A DNA stretch of 64,000 nucleotides. Origin: Sphingobium limneticum (GTDB lineage: Bacteria; Pseudomonadota; Alphaproteobacteria; Sphingomonadales; Sphingomonadaceae). A program made the translations under genes and the position numbers. The stretch's first letter is position 1; the number at the start of each line of letters is the position of its first letter. The stretch covers positions 434,001 to 498,000 of the forward strand of contig NZ_VYPZ01000001.1 in assembly GCF_008710155.1 (NCBI RefSeq), given 5' to 3'. Below the pieces are notes generated by a model. It was given only the letters and a program-made list of their open reading frames with translations, had not been told where the DNA came from and ran no database searches. Positions 8,447-18,475 of this stretch are shown here, one piece after another.

Positions 8447-11128
8447 TCAGAAGCGGTAGTTGAAGCCCGCCATGAAGCGGCGGCCATAGCTTTGATAGTT
8501 GCGGACCTGGATCGATGCGCCGGTATCCACCGACACGAAGGGTTCGTCGGTCAGATTCTGGCCCTGCACGAACAGCGACAGGCCATCGAGCGCGCTGCCC
8601 TTCTGGAAATCATAGCCGACCTGCGCGTCGACGATGGTTTCGGCGAGCGCCCGGCGCAACTCGCGCTCGCCACCAAAGCCGACGAACTGGCCGACGAAGG
8701 CGGAACGATAGCGGGCCGAAGCACGGGCGTTGAAACCCCATTTCTCGAAGAAGAGCGTGCCGTTGGCGACCCAGCGCGAATAGTCGGGCAAGTCTTCCGA
8801 TGCGGCGCCGACGCCCGGCTTGATGCTGGTCTTGGTATAACCCACGCCACCGGTCAGGCCGAAACCGTCCAGTGCCGGCATGATAATGTCGAACGGCACC
8901 GTTCCGGCGACTTCGAAACCGTACAGCTTGCCGCCCTTGCCGTTGACCGGGCGGGTCAACGTGCCATCGGGATCGGTAACGCCCGGCGGCAGAACCACGG
9001 GCAGGCCGGTATAATCGAACGCGGCCGTTTCGCGGTAGACATAGCTTTGCAATTTCTTGGCGAAGAGTTGCAGGCTGACATAGCCCTTGGTGCCGAAATA
9101 TTTCTCGAAATTGAGGTCCGCCGCCCAGGCACGATAGGGGCGCAGATAGGGATTGCCGCCGGTGCCGGTGATGACGCCGCTGGCCGTGTTATAGCCATAG
9201 TCCAGGCTGACCTTCATATCCTCGAACCGGGGCCGCTGGATTTCGCGCGCGGCGGCGAGGCGGACCACGAAATCGCTGGGGAAGCGCAGCGACATATTCA
9301 TGCTGGGCAGCACATCCCAATAAGTGTCGCCTCGCGTCGTTGGCACCAGCGAAGCCGCCGCCAGGTTGACGAAGCCGCGCGACTTCTGTTCCGTATTCTG
9401 CGCCAGCACGCCGAAATTGCCGCTCAGTTCGGCCGATCCGACGTCCGATTTGATATTGGCCATCAGATAGGCCGACATGACCCGCTCGGTCACGGAATAG
9501 GCCTTGGCCGGCACGTCCTTGCTGGGATTCAACGTCTTGATATAGACGCCGTCGGCCAGCAGCTTGAACGGATCATAGGACAGGATCGGGCCGACGCCGA
9601 TGAAGCTCAGGTCCGTCGCCGCCAGACGATATTGTTCCGGCAACACCAGCGACGTCGCGCCATTGGCCAGATTGAGCACATATTCTTCCGGCGTCTTCGA
9701 CTTGGTGCGATCGACATAGCCCAGGCCCGCGGTGATCTTTGACAGGAAGCTGCCTTCGATCTCCTTGCCGAACTCGACCTGATAGCTTTTGATCTCATCG
9801 TCGATGATGCGGTTGTTATAATAGCCTTCCTGATGGCCGAGCGGCGCGCCGCCGCCCCAGCCGAGCGGGTCGGTCAGCACCATCAGATTGGGGTTGCTAT
9901 AGTCCAGCTGATGGCTGGTGAAACGCGTGCCCTTGCCGTCGCTGACGAAGTCCAGCCTGTCGGTCGCGCCATTGCCGGGGCCATAGCCGGTGCCGGCATT
10001 GGATTCGAGCGACAGCTCGTTGCGGTCGGTGCGCGAATAGCCGAAGTCGAAACTGGCCGACCAGCCATCGTCGCCGGTATATTTGGCGTTGAACCCGCCC
10101 GAAAAAATCTTCGACTTGCGTTCATAGCCATGGTTGTTGACCACGGCTTCTACGCCAGTGAAGGTGCCTTTGCTGATGAAGTCGCCGTCGGTGCCGATGC
10201 TGGCGGGCACCAATGTCGCGCCGCTCCAGTAGAGCGGAAATTCGACGCCGCGCTTGATCTGCTTTTCCTTGAAGTCGCCGTAAAAACCATCGAACGTCAG
10301 CAGCAGCGTATCGGTCGCCTGCACCTGCACCGCGCCCTGAATGCCCAGACGCTTCAATTGCGTGGATACGCCGAACGGCTTGATGCCGCCGATCACCTTG
10401 TCGCCATTGGGCCCGTCGGCATAGCCCCAGGCCTCGAACTCCTTGGACTGATAGGGTTCGTCATTATAGGCGGCCGACAGCGACACGCCGATACGGTCGC
10501 CGGCAAACTGGCCGACATAGGTGCCGGTCAGGCGATAGCCCTTGTCCTTGCTGTCGGCATTCACCTTGCCAAGGTCGGTATAGACGCCGCGCGCGCCGAC
10601 CGAGAACAGTTCCTTGCCATAGTCGAGCGGGCGGATGGTGCGGATATCGACCGTGCCGGCCAGACCCTGATTGATGAGGTTGGCCTGCGGCGACTTGAAC
10701 ACATCGACCCGGCTGACGACTTCGGAGGGATATTGGTCGAATTCGACGTTGCGCTGTTCGCCGGTCGATGTCTGCGGCCGGCCGTTGAGCGTGGTCGAGG
10801 ACAGGTCGGCGCTGGCGCCGCGGATAGCGATCGAATTGGCGCGACCGAACAGGCGCTGCGACGTCAGGCCTGGCAGGCGGGCGATGGATTCGCCGATCGA
10901 TGCGTCGGGCAGCTTGCCGATATCTTCGGCCGACACCGATTCCACGATCTGCGCGGCATTCTTCTTCACATTGACGGCGCTTTGCAGCGCGGCGCGGAAA
11001 CCCGTGACGACGATCGTATCGCTACCGCCTTCCTGCGGTGCCTCCTGCGCGAAGGCGGGGCTGGCCGTGGCCATGATGGCCAGAAGCGAAGCGCCCAGCA
11101 AATGGACGCGGTTATGATGTTGAGCCAC
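8447..11128 (-). CDS. TonB-dependent receptor, alpha-glucan (maltodextrin) type
   Basis: Outer-membrane active transporter of 893 residues. It has a signal peptide ending TASPAFAQ, a TonB-box-like segment DTIVVTGF at about 37-44, a plug domain (SVSAEDIGKLPDASIGESIARLPG; it also contains NLINQGLAGTVDI) and a C-terminal beta barrel ending in aromatic Phe (AGFNYRF). The plug sequence style matches the large Xanthomonas/Caulobacter-type sugar receptor family. It is encoded upstream of alpha-amylase and alpha-glucosidase, so maltodextrin or a related alpha-glucan is the likely substrate. The start is a GTG with GGGAGAGGA upstream. A divergent LacI gene probably controls it. Confidence 0.9.
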   Translation of the reverse strand: MAQHHNRVHLLGASLLAIMATASPAFAQEAPQEGGSDTIVVTGFRAALQSAVNVKKNAAQIVESVSAEDIGKLPDASIGESIARLPGLTSQRLFGRANSIAIRGASADLSSTTLNGRPQTSTGEQRNVEFDQYPSEVVSRVDVFKSPQANLINQGLAGTVDIRTIRPLDYGKELFSVGARGVYTDLGKVNADSKDKGYRLTGTYVGQFAGDRIGVSLSAAYNDEPYQSKEFEAWGYADGPNGDKVIGGIKPFGVSTQLKRLGIQGAVQVQATDTLLLTFDGFYGDFKEKQIKRGVEFPLYWSGATLVPASIGTDGDFISKGTFTGVEAVVNNHGYERKSKIFSGGFNAKYTGDDGWSASFDFGYSRTDRNELSLESNAGTGYGPGNGATDRLDFVSDGKGTRFTSHQLDYSNPNLMVLTDPLGWGGGAPLGHQEGYYNNRIIDDEIKSYQVEFGKEIEGSFLSKITAGLGYVDRTKSKTPEEYVLNLANGATSLVLPEQYRLAATDLSFIGVGPILSYDPFKLLADGVYIKTLNPSKDVPAKAYSVTERVMSAYLMANIKSDVGSAELSGNFGVLAQNTEQKSRGFVNLAAASLVPTTRGDTYWDVLPSMNMSLRFPSDFVVRLAAAREIQRPRFEDMKVSLDYGYNTASGVITGTGGNPYLRPYRAWAADLNFEKYFGTKGYVSLQLFAKKLQSYVYRETAAFDYTGLPVVLPPGVTDPDGTLTRPVNGKGGKLYGFEVAGTVPFDIIMPALDGFGLTGGVGYTKTSIKPGVGAASEDLPDYSRWVANGTLFFEKWGFNARASARYRSAFVGQFVGFGGERELRRALAETIVDAQVGYDFQKGSALDGLSLFVQGQNLTDEPFVSVDTGASIQVRNYQSYGRRFMAGFNYRF

Positions 11129-11265
11129 TTTATCCTCTCCCCCAAAGACACCGGACAGACCCTATTCGCCGATGCTGGAATCCCTCGCCGCCGGCATGGC
11201 TGTTCAGCGCCATGTCCCTGCGGGTTCGCCTTTCATACGCTGCCCGCGATCCTCCCCGCCAGCAG

Positions 11266-11289
11266 GCATACGTATGCGCATATTATGCG
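11266..11289. promoter_or_regulatory. Two overlapping palindromes, candidate LacI operators
   Basis: GCATACGTATGC (11266-11277) is a perfect 12-bp palindrome. Immediately overlapping it is CGCATATTATGCG (11277-11289), with perfect 6-bp arms around one base. They share the half-site GCATA and lie in the 283-bp divergent region between the TBDR (start 11128) and the LacI gene (start 11412). Such odd/even spaced palindromes are typical of LacI-family binding sites. No other feature is recognised in this intergenic stretch. Confidence 0.5.
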
Positions 11290-11411
11290 AGGCCATGGTC
11301 TGTGACCGGATTGTCACGCTTACCCCTGTCGCGAAGGCCGCAATTGCCTTGTTTTCTCAGGCCATCTACCATGGCCGGGGCGCATCGGTCCTTCGCGCCG
11401 GGAGAGGAAAG

Positions 11412-12446
11412 ATGGGGCGTCCGCCCGGCAACAAGCCGACCAGCTTCGACATCGCCTATCTGGCTGGCGTCTCGCAGCCCACGGTCAGCCGCGCGCTGCG
11501 CGGATCGCGATCGGTCAGCCGCGCCACCCGCGAGCGGATCGAGGCGATCGCCCGCGACCTCAACTATTCGGTGGACAAGAACGCGTCTTCACTCCGGTCG
11601 CAGCGGTCCAACACCATCGCCTTACTCTTCTTCGAAGATCCGACCCCGGACGAATCGAACATCAATCCCTTCTTCCTCGCCATGCTGGGATCGATCACCC
11701 GCCAATGCGGCGCGCGCGGGCTGGACCTGCTCATTTCCTTCCAGAAGATGGAGGATGACTGGCATGTCCGCTATCAGGACAGCCATCGCGCCGACGGGCT
11801 CATCCTACTCGGCTATGGCGACTATACGCTCTACCAACGGCGACTGACCGAACTGGTCGATCATGGCACGCATTTCGTGCGCTGGGGGTCGGTGGGGGCG
11901 GACACGATCGGCCCGACGGTCGGGTCGGACAATGTGGGGGCAGGCAGGCTCGCGGGCGATCATCTTTTGGGCCTCGGCCGCCGCCGCATCGCCTTTCTCG
12001 GCCAAGCCGACGAACATTATCCTGAATTCGCCGATCGCTATGTCGGCCTGTGCGATGCGATGGCGGCGCAGGGTATCGCGCCCGATCCGGCGCTTCAGGT
12101 TGATGCGCTGACGGCGGAAGATGCCGGCCATGCTGCCGCCCGAACGCTGATCGGGCGGAACGCGCCCTTCGACGCGATCTTCGCCGCCAGCGACCTGATC
12201 GCGATCGGCGCGATGCGCGCACTGGCGGAGGCGGGCCTCACCGTGCCGGGCGATGTCGCCATCGTCGGTTTCGATGATATTCCAGCCGCCAGCCTGACCA
12301 CGCCGCCGCTCACCACCATCATGCAGGACATGAAAGGCGCGGGGCAATTGCTGGTCGATACGCTGGTCGCACAGGTGGAGGACAGGCCGCTACCACCCAC
12401 CATATTGCCGGCGCGATTGGTTGTCCGGCGCAGTACCGGCGGGTAG
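11412..12446 (+). CDS. LacI-family transcriptional regulator
   Basis: 344 residues. The N-terminal helix-turn-helix is FDIAYLAGVSQPTVSRALRG with the hinge helix following (NYSVDKNASSLRS). The rest is a periplasmic-binding-protein-like effector domain containing VGFDDIPAASLTTPPLTTI, a hallmark of sugar-responsive members. It is divergent from the alpha-glucan TBDR operon, so it is inferred to be its maltodextrin/glucose-oligomer-responsive repressor. The ATG at 11412 is selected because GGAGAGGA ends 2-3 bases before it and the HTH begins about 12 residues in. Its stop codon abuts the end of the convergent LysR gene. Confidence 0.92.
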   Translation: MGRPPGNKPTSFDIAYLAGVSQPTVSRALRGSRSVSRATRERIEAIARDLNYSVDKNASSLRSQRSNTIALLFFEDPTPDESNINPFFLAMLGSITRQCGARGLDLLISFQKMEDDWHVRYQDSHRADGLILLGYGDYTLYQRRLTELVDHGTHFVRWGSVGADTIGPTVGSDNVGAGRLAGDHLLGLGRRRIAFLGQADEHYPEFADRYVGLCDAMAAQGIAPDPALQVDALTAEDAGHAAARTLIGRNAPFDAIFAASDLIAIGAMRALAEAGLTVPGDVAIVGFDDIPAASLTTPPLTTIMQDMKGAGQLLVDTLVAQVEDRPLPPTILPARLVVRRSTGG

Positions 12447-13349
12447 CTAACCCACAAGCCCCTGCGCACGAATATTCATGGCAGGCCCCAATTCGTGACG
12501 CAGGCTCTCCACGGCCATCTGCACCTTGGGCAGCAGATGGCGGCGCTGGGGATAGACGGCCCAGATCGGCTCGTCCGCCGGCTGGCAATCTTCCAATATC
12601 AATTCGACCATGCCGTGCTTCAGATAGGGCAATATGTAGAAGTCGGGCAATTGGCAGATGCCCAGGCCCGAAATACAGGCCTCCATCACGGCATCGCCGC
12701 TATTGCAGCGGAACCGTCCCTTGGGGTGGTGCACCGCCGCCTTCCCGCCGACGGCGAAATGCCAGGTCGTGCTGCTCCCCGCGATACATTCATGCGCAGA
12801 CAAGTCGCCGACCGTCCTCGGCGTGCCTGGGCGGGCGAGATAGGCGGGGGCCGCGCAAGTATGCAGCGTGCGGGATGCGACCCGTGTCGCGATCACGCGG
12901 GGATCCGCGACATGGCCGGTCCGGATCGCCAGATCATAGCCCTCCGCCACCAGATCGACGACGCGATTGGACAGGTCGATCGTCACGTTCAGCTTGGGAT
13001 GGGGCATGGCGAAACGGCGGATGATGGGTGCCACGAACCTTTCACCCATGGCCGTCGAGCATGTCACGCGCAACTCCCCCTGCGGTTCGCCCTTTTCCCC
13101 GATCAGCGCGATCGCATCGTCCCGCTCCTGCGCGATCCGTTCGCATCGTTCGAAAAATATCTGTCCGGTGTCGGTCAGACGCACGGTTCGGGTCGTGCGA
13201 TGGAATAGTTGCGCCTGGACCCGCTGCTCCAGCGCCATGATCGATCGGCTGACATGGGTGGGCGACATGCCGATGGCGCGCGCGGCGCGGGTGAAGGACC
13301 GGGCCGTCGCCACCGCGATAAATTCGTCTATCCCGTCCCAAGCCGACAT
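12447..13349 (-). CDS. LysR-family transcriptional regulator
   Basis: 300 residues. The winged HTH at residues 1-60 contains [26 protein letters not shown] and [15 protein letters not shown]; a LysR substrate-binding domain follows, with [14 protein letters not shown] and [13 protein letters not shown]. It is divergent from the formaldehyde dehydrogenase gene with only a 101-bp gap, the arrangement expected of its activator. This is a different solution from the FrmR repressor of enterobacteria. Stop codons of this gene and the convergent LacI gene are adjacent with no spacer, within the near-palindrome GGGTAGCTAACCC. Confidence 0.9.
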   Translation of the reverse strand: MSAWDGIDEFIAVATARSFTRAARAIGMSPTHVSRSIMALEQRVQAQLFHRTTRTVRLTDTGQIFFERCERIAQERDDAIALIGEKGEPQGELRVTCSTAMGERFVAPIIRRFAMPHPKLNVTIDLSNRVVDLVAEGYDLAIRTGHVADPRVIATRVASRTLHTCAAPAYLARPGTPRTVGDLSAHECIAGSSTTWHFAVGGKAAVHHPKGRFRCNSGDAVMEACISGLGICQLPDFYILPYLKHGMVELILEDCQPADEPIWAVYPQRRHLLPKVQMAVESLRHELGPAMNIRAQGLVG

Positions 13350-13366
13350 ATTATCCCTCAGATGAC

Positions 13367-13375
13367 ATAGTCTAT
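13367..13375. promoter_or_regulatory. Short palindrome in the LysR/frmA divergent promoter
   Basis: ATAGTCTAT is a perfect 9-bp dyad inside the 101-bp gap between the LysR and frmA genes. LysR regulators often bind A/T-rich interrupted dyads in such gaps. Evidence is positional only. The frmA ribosome site AAGGA lies at about 13440. Confidence 0.25.
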
Positions 13376-13450
13376 TTCAAAAAATCCCTATTAACGCATA
13401 AGTGGAGCAATGATAGAGCGGCTGCATCATCGCAAAATCAAGGAAGTCGC

Positions 13451-14563
<1,113 letters not shown>

Positions 14564-14586
14564 CGCTGGAGCGAAACGGACACGCC

Positions 14587-15435
14587 ATGGGACTCGAAAC
14601 CCTCTCCACCAACCGCAGCTTCGGCGGCGTGCAGGGCGTGTACAAACACGCCTCTGCCGCCACCGGCACCGACATGACATTTTCCGTCTATGTCCCCGAC
14701 CATGCACCCGGCGCCAAGCTGCCGGTGGTCTGGTATCTGTCCGGCCTGACCTGCACGCATGCCAATGTGACGGAAAAGGGTGAGTTTCGTCGCCTGTGCG
14801 CGGAACTGGGCCTCATCTTCATCGCGCCGGATACGTCGCCGCGCGGCGAGGGCGTGGCGGACGATCCCGACGGCGCCTATGATTTCGGCCTTGGCGCCGG
14901 CTTCTATGTCGACGCGACACAGGCGCCGTTCGCGCCGAACTACCAGATGTGGACCTATGTCACGCAGGAACTGCCGGCGCTGATCGCGCAGGCTTTCCCG
15001 ACGGACATGGATCGCCAGTCGATCATGGGTCACAGCATGGGCGGCCATGGCGCGCTGACCATCGGCCTCACCTTCCCGGATCGCTACAAGGCCGTGTCGG
15101 CCTTTTCCCCCATCGTCGCGCCAACCCGGGTGCCTTGGGGGCAAAAGGCGCTGCCCGGCTATCTGGGCGACGACCAGACCGCATGGCGCAAGCATGACGC
15201 CGTCGCGCTGATAGAGGATGGCGCGCGCATTCCCGACCTGCTGGTCGATCAGGGCGACGCCGACAACTTCCTGACGAACCAGCTGAAACCGGAATTGCTG
15301 GAGGAAGCGTGCAAGGCGGCGGGCATCGCGCTGACGCTGCGCCTGCAACCGGGCTATGACCACAGCTATTATTTCATCTCGACCTTCATGGCGGATCATC
15401 TGCGCTGGCATGCTGATCGTCTGGGAAGTTCGTGA
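14587..15435 (+). CDS. fghA: S-formylglutathione hydrolase
   Basis: Serine esterase of 282 residues that hydrolyses S-formylglutathione to formate and glutathione, completing glutathione-dependent formaldehyde detoxification. The nucleophile elbow GHSMGGHGA (Ser near 149), an Asp in DQGDADNF near 224 and His in YDHSYYF near 258 form the catalytic triad. The ATG at 14587 is chosen because the alpha/beta-hydrolase starts at once (ETLSTNRSFGGVQGVYKH) and ACGGA lies 6 bp upstream. It is cotranscribed with frmA. Confidence 0.95.
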   Translation: MGLETLSTNRSFGGVQGVYKHASAATGTDMTFSVYVPDHAPGAKLPVVWYLSGLTCTHANVTEKGEFRRLCAELGLIFIAPDTSPRGEGVADDPDGAYDFGLGAGFYVDATQAPFAPNYQMWTYVTQELPALIAQAFPTDMDRQSIMGHSMGGHGALTIGLTFPDRYKAVSAFSPIVAPTRVPWGQKALPGYLGDDQTAWRKHDAVALIEDGARIPDLLVDQGDADNFLTNQLKPELLEEACKAAGIALTLRLQPGYDHSYYFISTFMADHLRWHADRLGSS

Positions 15436-15490
15436 CGGTCATATCGGAAGGCCGCCAGTCGTCATCGCTTATAAGGATGAAAGGAAACCG

Positions 15491-15886
15491 ATGAGCATTG
15501 ATCTGCTGGGCCGCTATTATGCTGCCTTCAATCGTAGCGATGCCGCCGCCATGCTCGACCTTCTGACCGACGACGTCGTGCATGAGCCGTCCCAAGGGGC
15601 CGTGCGCGAAGGCAAGCAGGTTTTCGCCGAATTTCTCGACCATATGAACCGCTGCTACAAGGAAGAGGTGATCAACCCTGTTTTCCTCGTCACGCCGGAT
15701 GGGGGGCATGGCGCGGCGGAGTTCATGCTCGCGGGACGCTATCTGGAAACGGACGGCGACCTGCCGCCGGCGCGGGGGCAGGACTATCGGCTACGGGTCG
15801 GTACTTTCTTTCAGTTCCGCGACGGCCTGATCGCGCGGGTCAGCAACCATTATAATCTGGCCGACTGGCTGGCGCAGGTGCGATAG
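15491..15886 (+). CDS. Ketosteroid-isomerase-like (NTF2-fold, SnoaL-like) protein
   Basis: 131-residue cone-shaped NTF2-fold protein. The N-terminal helix is LGRYYAAFNRSDAAAMLDLLTDDVVHEP, followed by the curved sheet with YRLRVGTFFQFRDGLIARVSNHYNLADW. It resembles the ketosteroid-isomerase-related family (TIGR02096-type), whose reaction is unknown. A clear AAGGA lies just before the ATG. It follows fghA by 55 bp on the same strand, so it is probably in the formaldehyde operon, but its own role is not known. Confidence 0.8.
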   Translation: MSIDLLGRYYAAFNRSDAAAMLDLLTDDVVHEPSQGAVREGKQVFAEFLDHMNRCYKEEVINPVFLVTPDGGHGAAEFMLAGRYLETDGDLPPARGQDYRLRVGTFFQFRDGLIARVSNHYNLADWLAQVR

Positions 15887-15933
15887 CCTAGTCAGGCGTG
15901 CCTTTTCGCGCCATTCTGGCATAGCTGTCATCC

Positions 15934-17091
15934 ATGACCGTCAGCCTTTCCATCGTCGATGCGCGCAGGATCGCGCTGGCTGCCCAGGGGTTCGGACGCA
16001 CGCGTCCGGCATCGCCGACCAAACTCCATCTGCGCAAGACTACCGATCGGCTTGGCCTGCATCAGATCGACAGCGTGAACATCCTTGCCCGCGCCCATTA
16101 TATGCCCGCCTTCTCGCGGCTGGGCGCTTATGATCGCGACTGGCTGGATGCGGCGGCCTGGGGGCGGCCGCGCGATCGGCGCCTGTTCGAATATTGGGCG
16201 CATGAAGCCTCGCTGCTACCGGTCGATCTGCATCCGCTGCTGCGCTGGCGCATGGCGCGCGCGGACCGGGGGGAGGCAGGGTGGAAGGGGCTGCGGGTCT
16301 TCGCCAATGAGCGGCGAGCGGACGCCATGGCCCTGCTCGACCGCATCCGTGCGGAAGGCCCGCTCGCCGCCGCCGACTTCGAAGGCGGGCGCAGCCGCAG
16401 CGGTTGGTGGGAGTGGGGGGAAGCGAAGCAGACTCTGGAGTGGCTGTTCTGGGCCGGCCATGTCACCACCGCGACACGCCGTGGCGGGTTCGAGCGGCTT
16501 TACGATGTGCCCGAACGGGTTATACCCGCCGCCATCATCGACCTGCCCACGCCGCCGCCGCATGACGCCCGAAAATCGCTGATCGACCGATCCGCCAGAG
16601 CATTGGGCATCGCCACGACGGCGGAATTGCGCGACTATTTCCGGCTTCAGCCCGATGACACGCGCGCCGCCATCGACGAACTGCGCGACGAAGGCGTGCT
16701 AATCCCGGCCCGGATAGAAGGGGCGAGCCAGACCGCCTATCTCCATCGGGACGCGCCTGCGCCCCGCCCCGTGCGGGCTGCGGCGTTGCTGTCGCCCTTC
16801 GACCCGCTGATCTGGGAGCGGTCACGCACTTTGCGCCTGTTCGATTTCCATTATCGCATCGGCATCTACACGCCGGTCGACAAGCGCACCCATGGCTATT
16901 ACGACCTGCCGTTCCTGCTGGGCGACAGCATTGTCGCCCGCGTCGATCTCAAGGCGGATCGAAAGGCCGGCATATTGCTGGTGCAATCCCATCATCTCGA
17001 AGCCGGCGCACCGCCCCACACATATGACGCATTGCAGGCGGAATTGCACTTGCTCGCCAACTGGCTCGGCCTGTCCTACCGGGGAGCGTAA
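15934..17091 (+). CDS. YcaQ/AlkX-type winged-helix DNA glycosylase (HTH_42 family)
   Basis: 385 residues of the AlkZ/YcaQ family, winged-helix proteins that remove bulky N7-alkylguanine and unhook DNA interstrand crosslinks. The catalytic QxD motif is visible as Gln44-Ile-Asp46 in LHQIDSVNILARAHY; QxD is the YcaQ/AlkX type, while QxQ marks AlkZ. The later segment PFDPLIWERSRTLRLFDFHYRIGIYTP is characteristic of the family's C-terminal half. It is 47 bp after the NTF2-fold gene on the same strand and downstream of formaldehyde detoxification. No strong ribosome site is seen. Family assignment is firm; crosslink repair by this member is inferred. Confidence 0.87.
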   Translation: MTVSLSIVDARRIALAAQGFGRTRPASPTKLHLRKTTDRLGLHQIDSVNILARAHYMPAFSRLGAYDRDWLDAAAWGRPRDRRLFEYWAHEASLLPVDLHPLLRWRMARADRGEAGWKGLRVFANERRADAMALLDRIRAEGPLAAADFEGGRSRSGWWEWGEAKQTLEWLFWAGHVTTATRRGGFERLYDVPERVIPAAIIDLPTPPPHDARKSLIDRSARALGIATTAELRDYFRLQPDDTRAAIDELRDEGVLIPARIEGASQTAYLHRDAPAPRPVRAAALLSPFDPLIWERSRTLRLFDFHYRIGIYTPVDKRTHGYYDLPFLLGDSIVARVDLKADRKAGILLVQSHHLEAGAPPHTYDALQAELHLLANWLGLSYRGA

Positions 17092-17117
17092 AGCGCCCCT
17101 CGATAGGATCGATCTCC

Positions 17118-18416
17118 TCAGCGATAGCCCGCTGCGACAAGGATGGCGAGCAGGTTCATCCGCTTCACCTTCAGGGAAGGCGCCGCGCTGACGTCGATCC
17201 ATTCGTCCAGCGAATGGCCGCGCCCGCCCGTCGCCGCGCGCGAAATGGTGATGCCGGGGATGCCCAGGTTCATCGGCACATTGGCGTCGGTCGAAGAGAA
17301 GCTGAGCCGCGCGCTCACGCCCTCGGTCGCATAGGCGGCGATGGTTTGCTGCACCAGCGGGCTGGCCGCGTCGGTGTTCCCCGCGGGCCGATCGCCGATC
17401 AACTGCTTATCCACGCTGATCGCGCCATCCTTGGTCGATCGCGCCGCATTTTCCGATGCCACGCCGGCATCGACCTGCGCCAATACAGCCTGCTCCAGCT
17501 TCGCCAGTTCCGCCGCGCTTTCCGATCGCATGTCCAGCTGCAGCCAGCTTTCGCGCGGGATCGCGTTGACGGAAGAACCACCACCCACAACGCTGGCGCT
17601 GAACGTGGTCTTGGGCGATTTGGGCACCGGAATCTTGTAGATATTGACGATCGCCTGGCTCATCGCCGTCATCGGATTGACGATGCCGAAGGCGCCGAAG
17701 CTGTGGCCGCCCGGTCCCTTGAACGTCAGCTTGTAGCGCTTGGACCCCACGCCACCATTGGTCAGGCCATCGACCGACCCGTCGTCGATCGAAAAGAAGC
17801 TGGCGATGCGATCCTTATATTTACCCTTCAGGAACAGATGCTTCACGCCGCGCAGGTCGCCCAGCCCTTCCTCGCCCACGTCGCCAACGAACAATATGTC
17901 CATCGGCGCCTTGATCTTCGCAGCGGCCAGAGCCTTGATCAGGCTGAGTTGGGTGGCAAGGCCCGCGACATCGTCGCCGATCCCCGGCGCATGCAGCGTG
18001 TCGCCCTCGCGCCTGACCGTGACATCGGTGCCTTCGGGAAAGACGGTGTCGAGATGCGCCGCCACGACGACCAGCTTGCCGCCCGGCTTGCCGCTGCCGC
18101 GCAGCAGGCCCAGCACATTGCCTTCCTCGTCGATTTCCACGTCGGCAAGGCCTGCGGCGTGGAACATGTCGGCATAGGCCTTCGCGCGGACCGCCTCCTT
18201 GAAGGGCGGGGCCGGGATCTGGGTCAGGGCGATGATATTCTCGACCCACTGCCCATGTTCCTGCTCCAGCGCGGCGAGCGCGGTCTTGACCGCCGGACGT
18301 GCCTTCATCGTCGCCATCAGCTTCGTGTCGGCAGGGGAGGGTGCGGCGCTGGCCGCTATCGCAGGCAGGGCGATGAGCGAACCCGCCAGCATCATGTTCA
18401 ACAGCGACCGATTCAT
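17118..18416 (-). CDS. Secreted M20-family zinc aminopeptidase/carboxypeptidase
   Basis: About 430 residues with a signal peptide (MNRSLLNMMLAGSLIALP...ASA), so periplasmic. The dinuclear-zinc ligands of the M20 family are present: His and Asp in AAHLDTVFP, bridging Asp in GIGDDVAG, general-base Glu plus ligand in GDVGEEGLGD, Asp in FSIDDGS, and a C-terminal His in GGRGHSLDEW. The dimerisation or lid domain, with FKGPGGHSFGAFG, is intact. It is the last gene after the serine hydrolase and TBDR genes, suggesting it trims imported peptides. Two ATGs (18422, 18416) are possible; AAGGGG is well spaced only for 18416. Confidence 0.9.
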   Translation of the reverse strand: MNRSLLNMMLAGSLIALPAIAASAAPSPADTKLMATMKARPAVKTALAALEQEHGQWVENIIALTQIPAPPFKEAVRAKAYADMFHAAGLADVEIDEEGNVLGLLRGSGKPGGKLVVVAAHLDTVFPEGTDVTVRREGDTLHAPGIGDDVAGLATQLSLIKALAAAKIKAPMDILFVGDVGEEGLGDLRGVKHLFLKGKYKDRIASFFSIDDGSVDGLTNGGVGSKRYKLTFKGPGGHSFGAFGIVNPMTAMSQAIVNIYKIPVPKSPKTTFSASVVGGGSSVNAIPRESWLQLDMRSESAAELAKLEQAVLAQVDAGVASENAARSTKDGAISVDKQLIGDRPAGNTDAASPLVQQTIAAYATEGVSARLSFSSTDANVPMNLGIPGITISRAATGGRGHSLDEWIDVSAAPSLKVKRMNLLAILVAAGYR

Positions 18417-18435
18417 TCTCATGCCCCTTATAATG

Positions 18436-18464
18436 GATGACGGCGCCGACAGGGCGCCGTCATC
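18436..18464 (-). promoter_or_regulatory. 12-bp perfect stem-loop between TBDR and peptidase genes
   Basis: Arms GATGACGGCGCC (18436-18447) and GGCGCCGTCATC (18453-18464) with a 5-base loop. It sits in the 59-bp gap between the TBDR stop and the peptidase start on the minus strand. No U-run follows on that strand, so it is more likely an mRNA-processing or 3'-stabilising structure than a simple terminator. Confidence 0.55.
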
Positions 18465-18475
18465 TGTATCTTAGA

